A stretch of DNA of 64,000 nucleotides from SAR202 cluster bacterium bin22. Lineage in GTDB: Bacteria; Chloroflexota; Dehalococcoidia; Lucifugimonadales; UBA3495. The stretch lies in contig MPMM01000018.1 of the NCBI GenBank assembly GCA_002238505.1, positions 1-64,000 on the forward strand. Direction: 5' to 3'. Positions 15,390-26,248 of the stretch are shown in pieces; the stretch's first letter is position 1, and every line of letters starts with the position of its first letter. Both the position numbers and the translations under genes were made by a program. Below the pieces are notes generated by a model. The model saw only the letters and a program-made list of their open reading frames with translations, had not been told where the DNA came from and ran no database searches.

Positions 15390-18300
15390 ATGGCGGAAAC
15401 CGGAAGAAAGCTGACAGCGGCGGTGGAGGAGTATCTCGCCGAGCTGCGCCGCATCCGTTCTACGGGGGCGGCACCGGCGAACTGTCCTACTATCCACCGC
15501 TGTCCAATCTGCTGAACGCCGTGGGTGGCTCGCTGCGGCCGAAGGCGTATTGCGTCAGCCAGTTGGCCCAGCAGGGAGCCGGACATCCCGACTTCGGACT
15601 CTATTCCGCCAGGCAGGTTTCGAAGGGCCAGCCCAGGCAGGGGCAACTCCCCGAGGGCGGCGTGGTGGAAGTCAAGCCCGCTGGCGACGATGCCTGGCTT
15701 ACCGCCGAAAGCGACCAGGTCAGCCGCTACTGGCAGCGCTACCGTCTCGTGCTGGTCACCAACACCCGCGACTTTGTGTTGCTGGGAGAGGACCCGCAGG
15801 GCAACCCCGTCAAGTTGGAGACCCTCCGGCTGGCTGAATCCGCCGCCGACTTCGAGACCAGGCTGCAACACCCCCGCGCCTTCAGCAACAGCATGGGCCC
15901 GGCGCTGGCCGAGTACCTGGGCCGCGCCCTGTCCCACCGGGCCACGGTGTCGGAACCCCGCGACCTGGCCCGGCTGCTGGCCTCCTACGCCCGCGACGGC
16001 CTGGCCCGCGTGGAAGCATCGGGCGACGCCCCTTCACTCGACGCCCCTTCACTCGACGCCGTGAGGTCGGCGCTGGAGGAGGCGCTTGGGGTCAAGTTCG
16101 AAGGCGAGCGCGGTGCGGCCTTCTTCCGCTCGACGCTGGTGCAGACCCTCTTCTACGGCGTGTTCTCGGCCTGGGTGCTGTGGGCGCGGCAATCGCCCTC
16201 GCCGGGTCAGAGGTTCAACTGGCACGAAACGCCCTGGCTCCTGCGCGCCCTAATCCTGGAAGCCCTGTTCCGGCAGGTTGCCAGCCGGGAACAGATGCAG
16301 TCGTTGGACTTGGTGGAAGTGCTGGACTGGACGGCGGCAGCCCTGGACCGTGTGGATCGCGACGCCTTCTTCGCGCGCTTCAATGAAGGCGAGGCGGTGC
16401 CTTACTTCTACGAGCCGTTTTTAGAAGCCTTCGACCCGGCCCTGCGGAAGCAGGTCGGCGTCTGGTACACGCCAGCCGAGGTGGTGTGGTACATGGTGGC
16501 CCGCGTGGATTGCGCCCTGAAGGACGACCTCGGCATGGAGGACGGGCTGGCCGCCGAGAACGTCTACCTCCTCGACCCCTGCTGCGGCACCGGAGCCTAT
16601 CTGGCCGAGACGCTGAAACGGATAGCCGACAACCTGCGGAGCAAGGGCCCTGGCGCCCTCACGGGGGCACGGGTGAAGCAGGCGGCTCCGCAGCGTGTGT
16701 TCGGCTTCGAGATCATGCCCGGGCCCTTCGTGGTGGCCCATCTCCAAGTCGGCCTGACCATGCCGGCCCTGGACGCTCCCCTGTCCGACGACGGCAGCGA
16801 GCGGGCCGGAGTGTTCCTGACCAACGCGCTGACCGGCTGGGAGCCGAGAAGGCAGAAGCCGCTGCCCTTCCCCGAGCTGGAGGAGGAGCGGGACCGGGCC
16901 AAAAGGGTGAAGCAGGACACGCCGGCTTTGGTCATCCTGGGCAACCCGCCCTACAACGGGTTCGCGGGCATGGCCGTGGATGAGGAACGGGAGTTGTCCC
17001 AAGCCTACCGCACCGTCAGGGAAGTGCGGAAACCCGAAGGTCAGGGGCTGAACCACCTGTACGTGCGCTTCTTCCGAATGGCGGAGCGGCGCATCGCGGA
17101 GAAGACCGGGCGGGGCGTCGTCTGCTTCATTTCCAACTACTCGTGGCTAGACGGGCTGTCCTTCACCGGGATGCGGGAGCGCTACCTGGAAGCCTTCGAC
17201 GTCATCCGCATAGACTGTCTCAACGGCGACAAGTACAAGACGGGCAAGACCACCCCCGAAGGCAGGCCCGACTCCAGCGTTTTCTCCACGCCGGGCGACC
17301 CAGTGGGTATACAAGTGGGCACCGCCATCGCCACGCTGGTCAGAAAGGCGGAACATGCCCCCGCAGAGTCCGTGGGCTTCCGCCACGTGTGGGGTCAGGC
17401 CGAGCTCACGGATTTGACCGATACTGCGGAAGCGGAAGCGGCCGCGCTGTACGGCACAATAGAGCCGGTGCTGCCATTGGGCCTGCCCTTCGCCGCTATG
17501 GCCGTTACCTCCGATTGGGATTAATGGCCCTCCCTGCCCGACCTGTTCGCAGTGGCTTTCTCAGGTGTAAAGACGGCGAGAGACGGATTCTTGGTTGACA
17601 TTGACCTGGAACGGCTGACGACTCGCATCACTGACTACTTCGACCCATTGCTGAGCCACGAGGAGATTGCGAGACGCTATCCAATATCGATGCAAGCCGC
17701 TCCTCGGTTCAACCCACGCTCTGTGCGTGATGGTCTTCTCGCTCGTGGCGGCCCCAAGGAAGCAGGGTTCATTAGATACGCTTACCGGCCTTTCGATAAC
17801 CACTGGCTTTATTGGGAGGCAGACACCAAGCTTCTTGATGAAAAGCGAGCCGACTATCGGACCCATGTCTTCCCCGGGAATATCTGGCTGTCTTCTTCGC
17901 ACAGGATCCGAAAGGGCGAGTCCGAACCCCAGACGGCATTCACACCCCATATTGCCTCGTACCATCTGATTGAACGTGTTGCCAATTGGTTCCCCGCATG
18001 GTTCCGCGACGATGGCTTGGCGCTGAATGGTGGCGGGGAGCGGCAGCGTCCCAACTTGTCGGCCGAGGCTCATGCGTATCTCGACCGGCTGGGTCTGGGG
18101 GTGGAGGACCTGTTCCACCACGCGCTAGCGGTGCTGCACGACCCGGCTTACCGGCAGGCCAACGCTGGGGCGCTGCGGATGGAGTGGCCGCGCATACCGC
18201 TGCCCAGCTGGCCCGAGGGGGAAGCTCCCGGCGCCGTCGATGAGTTGCTCGCCTCCGCCGCGCGGTGCCGGGAGTTGGCCGCGCTGCTGGACCTAGAGAC

Positions 18301-18753
18301 ACCGGTGCCGGTGTGACCGCCGGGACCCTGCGCCCGGCGCTGGCGTCCATCGCCGTCCCGTCCACCGCCGGAGGGAGGAACATGAGCGGGAACGACTTCG
18401 CGTTGACCGTCGGCTGGGGGCATTTAGGCACGGGCGACGCCGTTATGCCTGGTCAAGGCCGCGCCGTTGGACGCGACTACACCGTCGTTGAGCGAAAGGC
18501 GCTAGGAGACACTGTTGCCGTTCTCGGCGATGCCACGGTCGATGTCCACCTTAACGACAACGCCCGCTGGAGCAACGTCCCTGCCGCCGTCTGGAGCTAC
18601 AAGCTGGGCGGCTACCAGGTGCTGAAGAAGTGGCTCTCCTACCGGGAAAGCAAGGTGCTGGCCCGCAGCCTGCTGCCGGAGGAGGTGCAGCACTTCACCG
18701 ACACGGTGCGTCGCGTTGCGGCGATTCTGGGAAGGGTCAATGAACCAACCTGA
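15390..18753 (+). pseudogene. Type ISP restriction-modification enzyme, broken by three lesions
   Basis: Read across frames this is a ~1,100-residue single-chain type ISP enzyme: a start at 15390 (MAETGRKLTAAVEEYLAELR), the ELSYYPPLSNLLNAVGGSLR segment, a methylase core with LLDPCCGTGAYLAETLKRIA and the catalytic ILGNPPYNGFAG, and the C-terminal target-recognition domain (GWGHLGTGDAVMPGQGRAVG to VQHFTDTVRRVAAIL). One G is missing from the run at 15464-15468, a TAA at 17522 interrupts SDWD-WPSLPDLF, and a second lost G near 18310 shifts the last 140 residues. Coding elsewhere is intact, so the decay is recent or partly sequence error. A 15-bp tandem duplication encodes DAPSLDAPSLDA near 16035. 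Confidence 0.85.
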
Positions 18754-18908
18754 AATGGACCAACTGCGAGACCACCGTCACAAGGTATAATGTGCTATGG
18801 AACCATCAATAGCGTCACACGTTGTTGGTGAGGCGCTCGTTACCAGCTTCGAAAATCTCAGAATCCTTCAATGATCGATTTCTCATGTTGTTGCCTGGAG
18901 AGTCAAGA

Positions 18909-21900
18909 ATGGAACAGAATTTTGAAGGCTTTTATAGGTCATTGCAAAGAGGTCCTGCCTTTTTGTTGCTCGGGCAAGCATATTTAGGAGCAGAGACCGG
19001 TGTAGATCCTTTTCTATCGGAACTGCTACGCAAATTTGGGGCTACCCGGGATATTTCCTCGCATTATAGAGCTATCCTGGGATCTGAAGCTGGGATTTCA
19101 CCTGAGGCTTCACTTGCATGGATGGATGAGTTATGCAGACGGATATCTACACCGGATTGGCTTAAGACCGTTGCCAGTTATCCTTGGAGCGGGGTATACG
19201 CATCGGCTATCGATTCTGTTTGGCCTACTGAGTTTCGGACGTCGTGGCGTGATGTATACCCACTGTTCGAAGAGAAGTACAAACCGGAAAACCCACGAAA
19301 CAGATTAGTGCTTCACCTGACATTCTTGTATGGTTGCGTCAACAGGTCCGATGAAGCAGAACGCCCTCCGTTGGTACCGTTTGAATTGACGAAGCGCCGA
19401 CAAGTAGCATTAGGATTGGCCCGTCGGCTATCAGAGGAGGTCACTCCTTTCGGGGCGCTCGTTGTCGACGGTTACGCGGGTAACGCCGACTGGTTGACTT
19501 TGGACGACTTTCTTCCAATCGTGGATGCCCTGAACACCGGACAAACGCATATATTCAGCGCAACCCATGACCTGTTGACCCACCCCGATGTCAAGTACCT
19601 CACCGAGAAGGGTAAGCTCACCCTGCATGAAGAAGGACTGGCTCAGGTCTTATCGCGTGGGCATGAGTTGGGATTCTTGCGGCTAGGTGTTGCTCCTGAT
19701 AGGGAAGAATCTGGTCGTAGGATTGCCATCGAAGATAAAGTTCTGGCAGTCCCCCGCGAAATCTGGAACCAAGTGTCAAGGTCTGCAACGGTGGTGGATG
19801 ACTCTATGTTAGTTGAGCCTCCACCGTTGTCCGACGATGCTCGTTATCGAGAATTTCGGCGCTTCCTATCGGAATCGGCGCTGAGGCCTCTTTGGTCTGA
19901 CTATGCCAGAGGCTTCGCGTACACCCGGCGCTACGGAAAAATACTGTTCAGTAGAACTGAGTTTAGGCTTAAACAGACCACGTTGAATGACCAGCCAACC
20001 ATACTTCACGGCCAGACTGGCACCGGTAAGACCGTGGCTCTTGCGGAACTTGCTTATCAAATCCGCAAGCTGTCGAAATATCCTGTCCTATTCATAGAGC
20101 GGAAGACGCAAAGACCTCTGGCCGCTGATATCGACCATTTTTGCCAGTGGGCAGAGGACAATGGCGCTCCTTCGTGTCTAGTCATCTGGGATGGAATGCT
20201 TGACCCGAGGGAGTACTCCGAGTTCTTGAGGATTCTTACCAGCAGAGGGAGGAAGGTCGTTTTAGTTGGCAGCAGTTATCGTCAGTCAAGCCAGTACGCC
20301 CGAGGGGACCGATTTGTGGAGGCGCCAGCTCGCCTTAGTCAAGAGGAAACCAACGAGTTTACTGGGTTTCTCAGCAGTTTTTTGCCTTCCATTGATCAAC
20401 GCTTGGAGTCTGCGCTCATAGCACATGATGAGTCGTATCTCGCCGCGCTGTATCGACTGTTGCCTCCGACCCGCTCTTTGATCAGATCTGGTGTAAGCAG
20501 AGAAATAGGTCACGCTGAACAGGCCGTTGCCCAGGTTGCGAGGAACGTCTCTAAAAACCATAGGAATATGGGTGCGCTGGCCTATGCGCTCGCGGAAGCT
20601 GGGATTATTGGCCAAGAATCTTCCTTGCTGGAAAATACTACTTTGGTTGACGGTGAGCATATCACCGGTTTCCAAGACCTCATTGGCCTAATAATGGTGC
20701 CCGGACGATTTGGACTGAATGTGCCAATCGAGTTACTCCTCAGGGCTTGGGGAAAAGGTGCGGTTTTAGATTTCCTCCAGCTGTTCGAGAACGTGGATGT
20801 GCTTAGATGGTACGAAGACTCCCAAGGGCGCGTCATGGTAGCCCCGCGTAATCCGTTAGAAGCGCAAATCGTTGTGCAAACACGCCTCGGCGGAGCTCGA
20901 ACAGAAGTGGCTTTCATTAAGCGGCTCTTAACCGAGGTCCATGATGACCGTGACTCGTCTTCACAAAATGGGGAAGTGGAGTTTGCAGTAAGCATCCTAC
21001 GGGCTGTTGGAGCCCAAGGGAGAAATAACGCATACTTCGCCCCACATTTTAGGGATCTCGCCGATTCGCTTCATGAACTGAGAACTGACCGTGGAATCAG
21101 AAATCCTCGAATAATGCTCCAAGAAGCCAATTTGCTTAGGGCAACGGCTTTCAGGTTGGGAAGAAATGGAGAACAAGAAGAAGAAAGAAAAATACTAGAG
21201 GGTGTAGAGGAGCTATTACGAAAAGCACTAGACCTGTTTGATGGGGACCGCAGAACAGCGTCGTTGAGAGCCGCTATCATGAACGAGTTAGCTACCACTT
21301 TGGGATCCCAGGCTAAAAACATGATTGCCTCCAACCAGCCTGCGGAGGCGGTCCGGTCTTTCCAGTCGGCACGCGAAGCGACTCATGAGGCTAGATTGTT
21401 AGACCCTTCGAATTACTATCCCATTGATGTCTTGTCATGGGTGACCCGAGACTTGCTGGCATCGGATATGTTGGATGAGCGGTCCCGAACCGAGGCAATC
21501 GCGGACTTACTAAATGTGTTTCAAAGCACTGAAATTCAGGATTTGGATGACAATCAGTTTGAACGGTTCAACTCACGCCGCCTAGAGTTTGGAGACCTGC
21601 TTGGAGACAAGCACCTGAGCGAGGAGGCATTTGCACAACTTATAGCCCAAGGTTCTTGCGCGGGGTTTTATCTACGGGCATCCCGTATGGCTGGAAACTT
21701 CCGTACCCGTAATAAGCTGACTGAAGAAGACGTCAAAAACATTCGGAGTGCCTTGAGCTATCTGGAGGAAAAGCGGCAAGAAGTCTCGGGCGACGCCCGG
21801 TGTCTGGAACTCTTCCTTGATCTTTCGTGGATGCTACACACTAGGACTCGATTGTTTGAGGGAGAACGTCAGACCCCCCCCTTAAATCAGGTCCATTGGC

Positions 21901-22322
21901 GCCAATTCTTGCAAACCATCCATGCCCTTGAAGCTACTGGGCAATCCCACAGAGGAGTAGCTCTAGAGTTCCTCCGCGGGCTTTGTCTTTTTCACTTGAA
22001 TGAAGTTGAAGAAGCGATCCAAGTTTTCCGGGAGGTCGAAATCGGGGCTGACCAGGTATACGGCCGGCGACGGGTAGTTCGAAGCTACTTAGCAAGTACG
22101 CAAGATGGTCAACCCAGAACGTTTCACGGAACAGTTCGCTGGATATCAGAGAACGAGCGCAGAGGGGAGGTGTATGTAGAGGAACTCCGCAGGCATTTGC
22201 TTTTTCTACCGCGGGAGTTCGGTAGGCATGGCATCAGCCACGGGGAACCGCTGGGCGATTTCCACATAGCTTTCAATTTCCTTGGGCCAATAGCAGACCC
22301 CCGCACTCACTACGTCACATGA
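18909..22322 (+). CDS. SIR2-like / STAND-type NTPase with helical repeats and C-terminal OB-like domain
   Basis: I start at the ATG at 18909 (GGAGAG upstream), giving 1137 residues. Residues 1-260 look like a diverged SIR2 fold: PAFLLLGQAYLG, WSGVYASAIDSVW (the T-N-x-D position), an LYGCVNR segment in the H-G position, and ALVVDGYAGNADW. A P-loop NTPase follows with Walker A ILHGQTGTGKTVALAELAY near residue 366. Residues about 560-1070 are alpha-helical, TPR-like. The last 60 residues (HGTVRWISENERRGEVYVEE) resemble a cold-shock/OB fold. SIR2-STAND proteins of the Avs/DSR type deplete NAD+ on phage sensing. Family placement is moderate; NADase residues are not confirmed. Confidence 0.6.
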   Translation: MEQNFEGFYRSLQRGPAFLLLGQAYLGAETGVDPFLSELLRKFGATRDISSHYRAILGSEAGISPEASLAWMDELCRRISTPDWLKTVASYPWSGVYASAIDSVWPTEFRTSWRDVYPLFEEKYKPENPRNRLVLHLTFLYGCVNRSDEAERPPLVPFELTKRRQVALGLARRLSEEVTPFGALVVDGYAGNADWLTLDDFLPIVDALNTGQTHIFSATHDLLTHPDVKYLTEKGKLTLHEEGLAQVLSRGHELGFLRLGVAPDREESGRRIAIEDKVLAVPREIWNQVSRSATVVDDSMLVEPPPLSDDARYREFRRFLSESALRPLWSDYARGFAYTRRYGKILFSRTEFRLKQTTLNDQPTILHGQTGTGKTVALAELAYQIRKLSKYPVLFIERKTQRPLAADIDHFCQWAEDNGAPSCLVIWDGMLDPREYSEFLRILTSRGRKVVLVGSSYRQSSQYARGDRFVEAPARLSQEETNEFTGFLSSFLPSIDQRLESALIAHDESYLAALYRLLPPTRSLIRSGVSREIGHAEQAVAQVARNVSKNHRNMGALAYALAEAGIIGQESSLLENTTLVDGEHITGFQDLIGLIMVPGRFGLNVPIELLLRAWGKGAVLDFLQLFENVDVLRWYEDSQGRVMVAPRNPLEAQIVVQTRLGGARTEVAFIKRLLTEVHDDRDSSSQNGEVEFAVSILRAVGAQGRNNAYFAPHFRDLADSLHELRTDRGIRNPRIMLQEANLLRATAFRLGRNGEQEEERKILEGVEELLRKALDLFDGDRRTASLRAAIMNELATTLGSQAKNMIASNQPAEAVRSFQSAREATHEARLLDPSNYYPIDVLSWVTRDLLASDMLDERSRTEAIADLLNVFQSTEIQDLDDNQFERFNSRRLEFGDLLGDKHLSEEAFAQLIAQGSCAGFYLRASRMAGNFRTRNKLTEEDVKNIRSALSYLEEKRQEVSGDARCLELFLDLSWMLHTRTRLFEGERQTPPLNQVHWRQFLQTIHALEATGQSHRGVALEFLRGLCLFHLNEVEEAIQVFREVEIGADQVYGRRRVVRSYLASTQDGQPRTFHGTVRWISENERRGEVYVEELRRHLLFLPREFGRHGISHGEPLGDFHIAFNFLGPIADPRTHYVT

Positions 22323-22334
22323 TCGGAGTGGCTC

Positions 22335-23249
22335 GTGACTACACCGAATCCACACGGACTAATGTACGAGATCATTTCTCGCAGGGATGAAATGAATCTG
22401 CTGGCTTCAAGGGCGATCGGTGTCGAAGATCTGATTTTCAAAGAGCTATCGCTTCCCATGCCGAAGTTTAATCCTGCGGAACTGGGGTTTATGTTAGCAG
22501 TCTCGTGGTTGTTCGTACTGTACCACGAAGCAGGAAAAGTGGGGGTTGCATTTCTGGCCGATCGATTCCCAGCGTATTTCCTCGATCCTCAAAACCGATT
22601 GGTGGCTCATTACCGAGACATTCAACATTTTCGTACTTATCACCAACATAACCTCGACTTAAGCAAGCCTCATGATATAGAAATTCGAGAAGTGTGTGAA
22701 AAATGGCTCACGGAACAATGCGGTACCCCAATTCCTGGCAGCGAGGATCAGTGGAATGTATGCGTAGTATCACTTCTCTCCGAGGCTGTTAGTTTCCTAG
22801 ATGCTTTGTGCCAGTGTATCCGTGGAATCGAGAATGACGAATCGCAGGAAATGATCGTTCGGGAATGGACTTCCCGGCTCAGGCGATATCATCCGCCCTA
22901 TGAGTTTGACACGTTGATCTCAAAAGTAGCGAGTGATATGGGCAGGGACACGATAGATCCAGTCCGCATGCGTGAAAGGTACTATGGCAAGTGGACCAAA
23001 GACTTGACTTTGTTGCAGGGTGAGTATGAATTCGACGTTGAGGCCCGAAGATTGATCGAGCATACGTTTCTAACCGAAACAGCCGCGATCATCCCTATAA
23101 CTGGGCAGGATGTGATGGAGGTATTCGGTATCCCTCCTGGCGCTCAAGTGGGTCACCTGCTAGAACGAGCGCATGCTCTACATCAGAGTGCTCCTTGCTC
23201 TCGGGATTCTCTATTACAATTGTTGATTCAGGAGGAGAAAAGGTCGTGA
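22335..23249 (+). CDS. Uncharacterised partner of the SIR2/STAND protein
   Basis: A 304-residue protein starting at GTG, 12 bases after the NTPase stop, with GGAG six bases ahead. It is mostly helical, with one hydrophobic stretch (LGFMLAVSWLFVLYH) that could be a buried helix. The C-terminus (ITGQDVMEVFGIPPGAQVGH, then LLERAHALH) closely resembles the C-terminal helical domain of CCA-adding/polyA polymerases, but no nucleotidyltransferase core is present. Tight spacing and shared AT-richer composition argue for an operon with the NTPase. No known function. Confidence 0.55.
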   Translation: MTTPNPHGLMYEIISRRDEMNLLASRAIGVEDLIFKELSLPMPKFNPAELGFMLAVSWLFVLYHEAGKVGVAFLADRFPAYFLDPQNRLVAHYRDIQHFRTYHQHNLDLSKPHDIEIREVCEKWLTEQCGTPIPGSEDQWNVCVVSLLSEAVSFLDALCQCIRGIENDESQEMIVREWTSRLRRYHPPYEFDTLISKVASDMGRDTIDPVRMRERYYGKWTKDLTLLQGEYEFDVEARRLIEHTFLTETAAIIPITGQDVMEVFGIPPGAQVGHLLERAHALHQSAPCSRDSLLQLLIQEEKRS

Positions 23250-23396
23250 AGGTCAATCGCCAAGGTTAATTTGTTACCGCTGATGTAAAAGCGAGCGATA
23301 TCACCGATGTTGAATTGGCCCACTACAGAATAACAGAATAGTGGGAATATCTGAGGTGGGCCTGGGTAACATCAATCAGCACTGGAGGAACCCAGC

Positions 23397-23684
23397 ATGA
23401 ACGAAGACAAGCATACCCTTCAGACCGCCGAGCTACTGATCCGCGAATGGTTCCCTGGGCAATTCGGCGACCGCTACTGCATCGACCGCATCGTGGGCAG
23501 CTCCTTCGGACGCAATGACCGCGAAGTAAACTACATCACGGTCTACCTCGCGCCTGGCGGTCCACCACTGAACCACGGGGAAACCAACGAGTTCGACATC
23601 CTCCTCAAAGAGGTGATGATTGGCCACAATATCCGCGAATGGCCAGCTATTGCCTTCGTAACTCAGGACTGCAAATCGCCATGA
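23397..23684 (+). CDS. Small hypothetical protein preceding a HEPN protein
   Basis: A 95-residue protein (MNEDKHTLQTAELLIREWFP) with GGAGGAA eight bases before its ATG. It overlaps the following HEPN gene by an ATGA junction. It has an alpha-beta pattern and no nucleotidyltransferase GSxxxGxxxxxSDxD motif is complete, although IVGSSFGRNDREVNYITVYL is faintly reminiscent of one. It may be the antitoxin half of a HEPN pair; this is inference from position. Confidence 0.5.
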   Translation: MNEDKHTLQTAELLIREWFPGQFGDRYCIDRIVGSSFGRNDREVNYITVYLAPGGPPLNHGETNEFDILLKEVMIGHNIREWPAIAFVTQDCKSP

Positions 23685-24178
23685 CGACTAGCCAATTCCA
23701 ATTGCCGTCGCCACTGGATCCGACCTCTCTTATCGACAGCGCCCATTACGCCGTCAACAACGCCCATCCCGGCGGCCCATCCCGCGAAGCAGTGCACCGG
23801 GCCATCAGCACTGCTTACTACGGCGTATTTCACGCCATCAGCGCCATCAACGCTGATGTCCAGCACGGAGTCCCCACAAACGCAGCCACAGCGCAGGCCT
23901 GGACCAACACCTACCGGCGAATGCGCCACAATTACGCAACTCGAAGCTTGGGGCAGCACTTGTTCTCCCTGACACAGGACGCACGAAGCCTGGCTAACTA
24001 CTTCACCGGGCTAAAGACGGCCCGCGAAACCGCTGACTATGACCTCAACCGGGCCTTGACTTCCGGAGACGACAACTACTGGATTGGAGTAGCCAGGGCC
24101 GCCTTGATCTCCCTGCAGGCCATGACCGCAGCCGAACGACGAACATTCAGGAATATAGCCCTTAGCGGAAACCCGTAA
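23681..24178 (+). CDS. HEPN-like protein (putative toxin)
   Basis: I start at the ATG at 23681, which overlaps the upstream stop (ATGA), giving 165 residues. The segment REAVHRAISTAYYGVFHAIS is the classic first-helix signature of HEPN proteins, followed by a basic YRRMRHNYATRS segment and two further helices (RETADYDLNRALTSGDDNYW). HEPN proteins are often RNase toxins or nucleotide-binding partners. The catalytic RxxxxH is not clearly present, so activity is uncertain. Confidence 0.65.
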   Translation: MTTSQFQLPSPLDPTSLIDSAHYAVNNAHPGGPSREAVHRAISTAYYGVFHAISAINADVQHGVPTNAATAQAWTNTYRRMRHNYATRSLGQHLFSLTQDARSLANYFTGLKTARETADYDLNRALTSGDDNYWIGVARAALISLQAMTAAERRTFRNIALSGNP

Positions 24179-25182
24179 TTTCTAAACCGGTGGCGTCCCC
24201 TGCATGAGGCTCGAACTACCGGTAAGGGGCCGTGTTACCAAGGATCACAGATCCCCCAACCACATCTCGAAGATAGTTCCACCTACCGTGCACTCAGGCC
24301 CACCAAACTGGATAAAATCAAGAACTTTCCGTATCAGGTTAGATGTGGCAGTGTAATCGGCTTTCCCTTCGGCCTTACAGAAAATGAGGTTGCCAAGCCC
24401 CTGACGAAAAAACGGAGGCTTTCCCTTTGGGATGCAGGATAGCCGCGCGGGCTGTCGAGACGTTGTTTGCGCTGGCATCGTCAGAGTATGCAGATTCTGT
24501 GGTCAGTTTCAGATGCGAATAACGGACCGGCCGGTCCCTCTCGTTAATCCCATCTATCAAGAGTAGAGGGGGAGTTGGACTTCAGCCGGGCTGGAAAACC
24601 CATGTACAATGCTTTCCTTGGTTTCCTTCCAATGAAACCTTCAGCCTTCAATGGAAGATTCCAACGGTGTCTGAACGAAACTGGATTCTGTCCCAGGAGG
24701 ATGCCGATGAAAGGGTGGAAACGTGGCGAAATCACTATAATGGAGCGAGCCCACGGCGCCTTTGGAAATCTGTATCCAAGGGAGTTCGCTGTGCTGGCGG
24801 AAATAGCTGATTAACCCGCAATATTGGCATTATACATGGAACAGAAATGGGGGCAGGTTCGAAGTGCTGATCGGACTATTCCAGTAAGGTGGTACAACCA
24901 TCGGGGGCATGTCACTACTTCATTTCAAAGAGGATGGCGTTCAACATAGAATCCAACGATCAGGAGAGATAGAAGGAACCATCGTTCGGGAAATCCGGGT
25001 TTGATACTGGGTCGAATCCAACCTACGTGGCCTACGGTGATTCCGCTTGAAGCCGGCCAACGAGACGAGTGGTTAATGCTGCCATCAGAGGAACCCGAAG
25101 GTGCAATGAGCTCCTCGTTCAGCATCATCATTTGGCAGAATGTGACCGCAACAATCCTAAGTGGAAAGGAGCTAGACCCCAC
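24179..25182. other. ~1 kb low-density stretch before queC
   Basis: No gene is supported. The left part (24245-24300, minus) carries the GPECTVGGTIFEMWLG peptide repeat. Frame 24575..24814 (plus) lacks a family and a good start. The stretch is AT-richer and may hold promoters and decayed genes. Confidence 0.4.
24245..24300 (-). repeat. Conserved short peptide-coding repeat, left copy
   Basis: The minus strand encodes GPECTVGGTIFEMWLGDL and a stop. A second copy at 43757-43814 (plus) encodes GPECAVGGTVFEMWLGAM and a stop. Most DNA differences fall in third codon positions, so the peptide rather than the DNA seems to have been conserved. It may be the tail of a decayed gene family or a micro-ORF. 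No family recognised. Confidence 0.6.
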
Positions 25183-25926
25183 ATGCCAGAATACGGTGTA
25201 ACTCTCCTGTCAGGCGGACTCGACTCCACGACCGTGGCCGCCTATGCGAAAGAACATGTTGATTATATCTCTGCAATTACCTTCCACTATGGGCAAACCC
25301 ATTCTAAGGAAGTCGACTGCGCGGCGCAGGTCGCCAGCATTATCGGCATTGAGCACGAATTGCTCGACATCTCATTTCTCTCGAAGATAGCTTGGTACTC
25401 CGCTTTGACCAATCCCGACCGATTTCCTGTGCCAGCGGACCGTTCCGTGGAGAAGATAGGATACGGGGTCCCGATTACCTATGTCCCCATGCGCAACACC
25501 ATATTTCTTTCATTGGCCACGGCCTCCCTCGAAAGCAGAGTATTGCACTCCATTGAAATGGAGGGGGTCGATCCTCACAGCGTTGTCGCGTCAGTCTACA
25601 TGGCTCCGAACGTCCTTGACTACAGCGGATACCCCGACTGCCGCCCCGAGTTCTACAGAGCGATGAAGAGAGCACTGGCTCTCGGCAGTAAGCTCTGGAC
25701 AGAACACGCGGTGTCAGTCAACATTGAGACACCGATTATCGACCTGTCAAAAGCGGAGATAGTAGCCCTCGGAATGAAACTCGGAGCTCCGCTGGGATAC
25801 ACATGGAGTTGTTATGAAGGCAGGGAAACTCCTTGCGGGGCGTGCGACAGCTGTATTCTGCGCGCCAAAGGGTTCGCGGAAGCCGGAGTGCCTGATCCTT
25901 TGCTGGAACGCCTCGGGAGGGATTGA
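25183..25926 (+). CDS. queC: 7-cyano-7-deazaguanine (preQ0) synthase
   Basis: The ATG at 25183 follows GGAAAGGAG at proper spacing and gives 247 residues. The PP-loop LLSGGLDSTTVAAYA starts the protein and the zinc site CYEGRETPCGACDSC with CILRAKGF ends it, both complete. QueC converts 7-carboxy-7-deazaguanine to preQ0 with ATP and ammonia. preQ0 feeds queuosine, or 7-deazaguanine DNA modification when a DpdA is present. The DpdA-like gene four kb away and the absence of queD/queE suggest a specialised copy for DNA modification that relies on host precursor. Confidence 0.9.
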   Translation: MPEYGVTLLSGGLDSTTVAAYAKEHVDYISAITFHYGQTHSKEVDCAAQVASIIGIEHELLDISFLSKIAWYSALTNPDRFPVPADRSVEKIGYGVPITYVPMRNTIFLSLATASLESRVLHSIEMEGVDPHSVVASVYMAPNVLDYSGYPDCRPEFYRAMKRALALGSKLWTEHAVSVNIETPIIDLSKAEIVALGMKLGAPLGYTWSCYEGRETPCGACDSCILRAKGFAEAGVPDPLLERLGRD

Positions 25927-26248
25927 TTCTCATTGGAACTTCTGCTAACTATCCCAACGCCGAACCGTAACCGTGGCCGGAGCCTATGGTGTTTCCTTCC
26001 AGTGGCTCGGCGATAGGCCGCAAAACCTACGCCTGCATCGTATGATCACCCGACACCACCATGCTTGACCCGAGAAGCAGGCTTGGTAGCCTCTGAGCTT
26101 GTTACGGTCCCGTGACCTACCATAGGGGAAGAGACGAACATTCTTGTGGTCATCCCAGCTTGCCGTAGGCGTAAGTAATCCATATCATCGGAGTAGACAG
26201 TCCTGACAAGGCTCTAGCTACCTCGATGGGCTAGGACGCAATTGCCGA
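25927..26248. other. Intergenic stretch between queC and helicase
   Basis: About 320 bases with no reading frame or repeat that I can support. It probably carries the promoter of the helicase-nuclease pair. Confidence 0.4.

Noticed and set aside
15390-18753. Programmed frameshifting in the type ISP gene
   Set aside because: No slippery heptamer with a downstream structure was evident at the break points, and an in-frame TAA also interrupts the gene, so decay is simpler.
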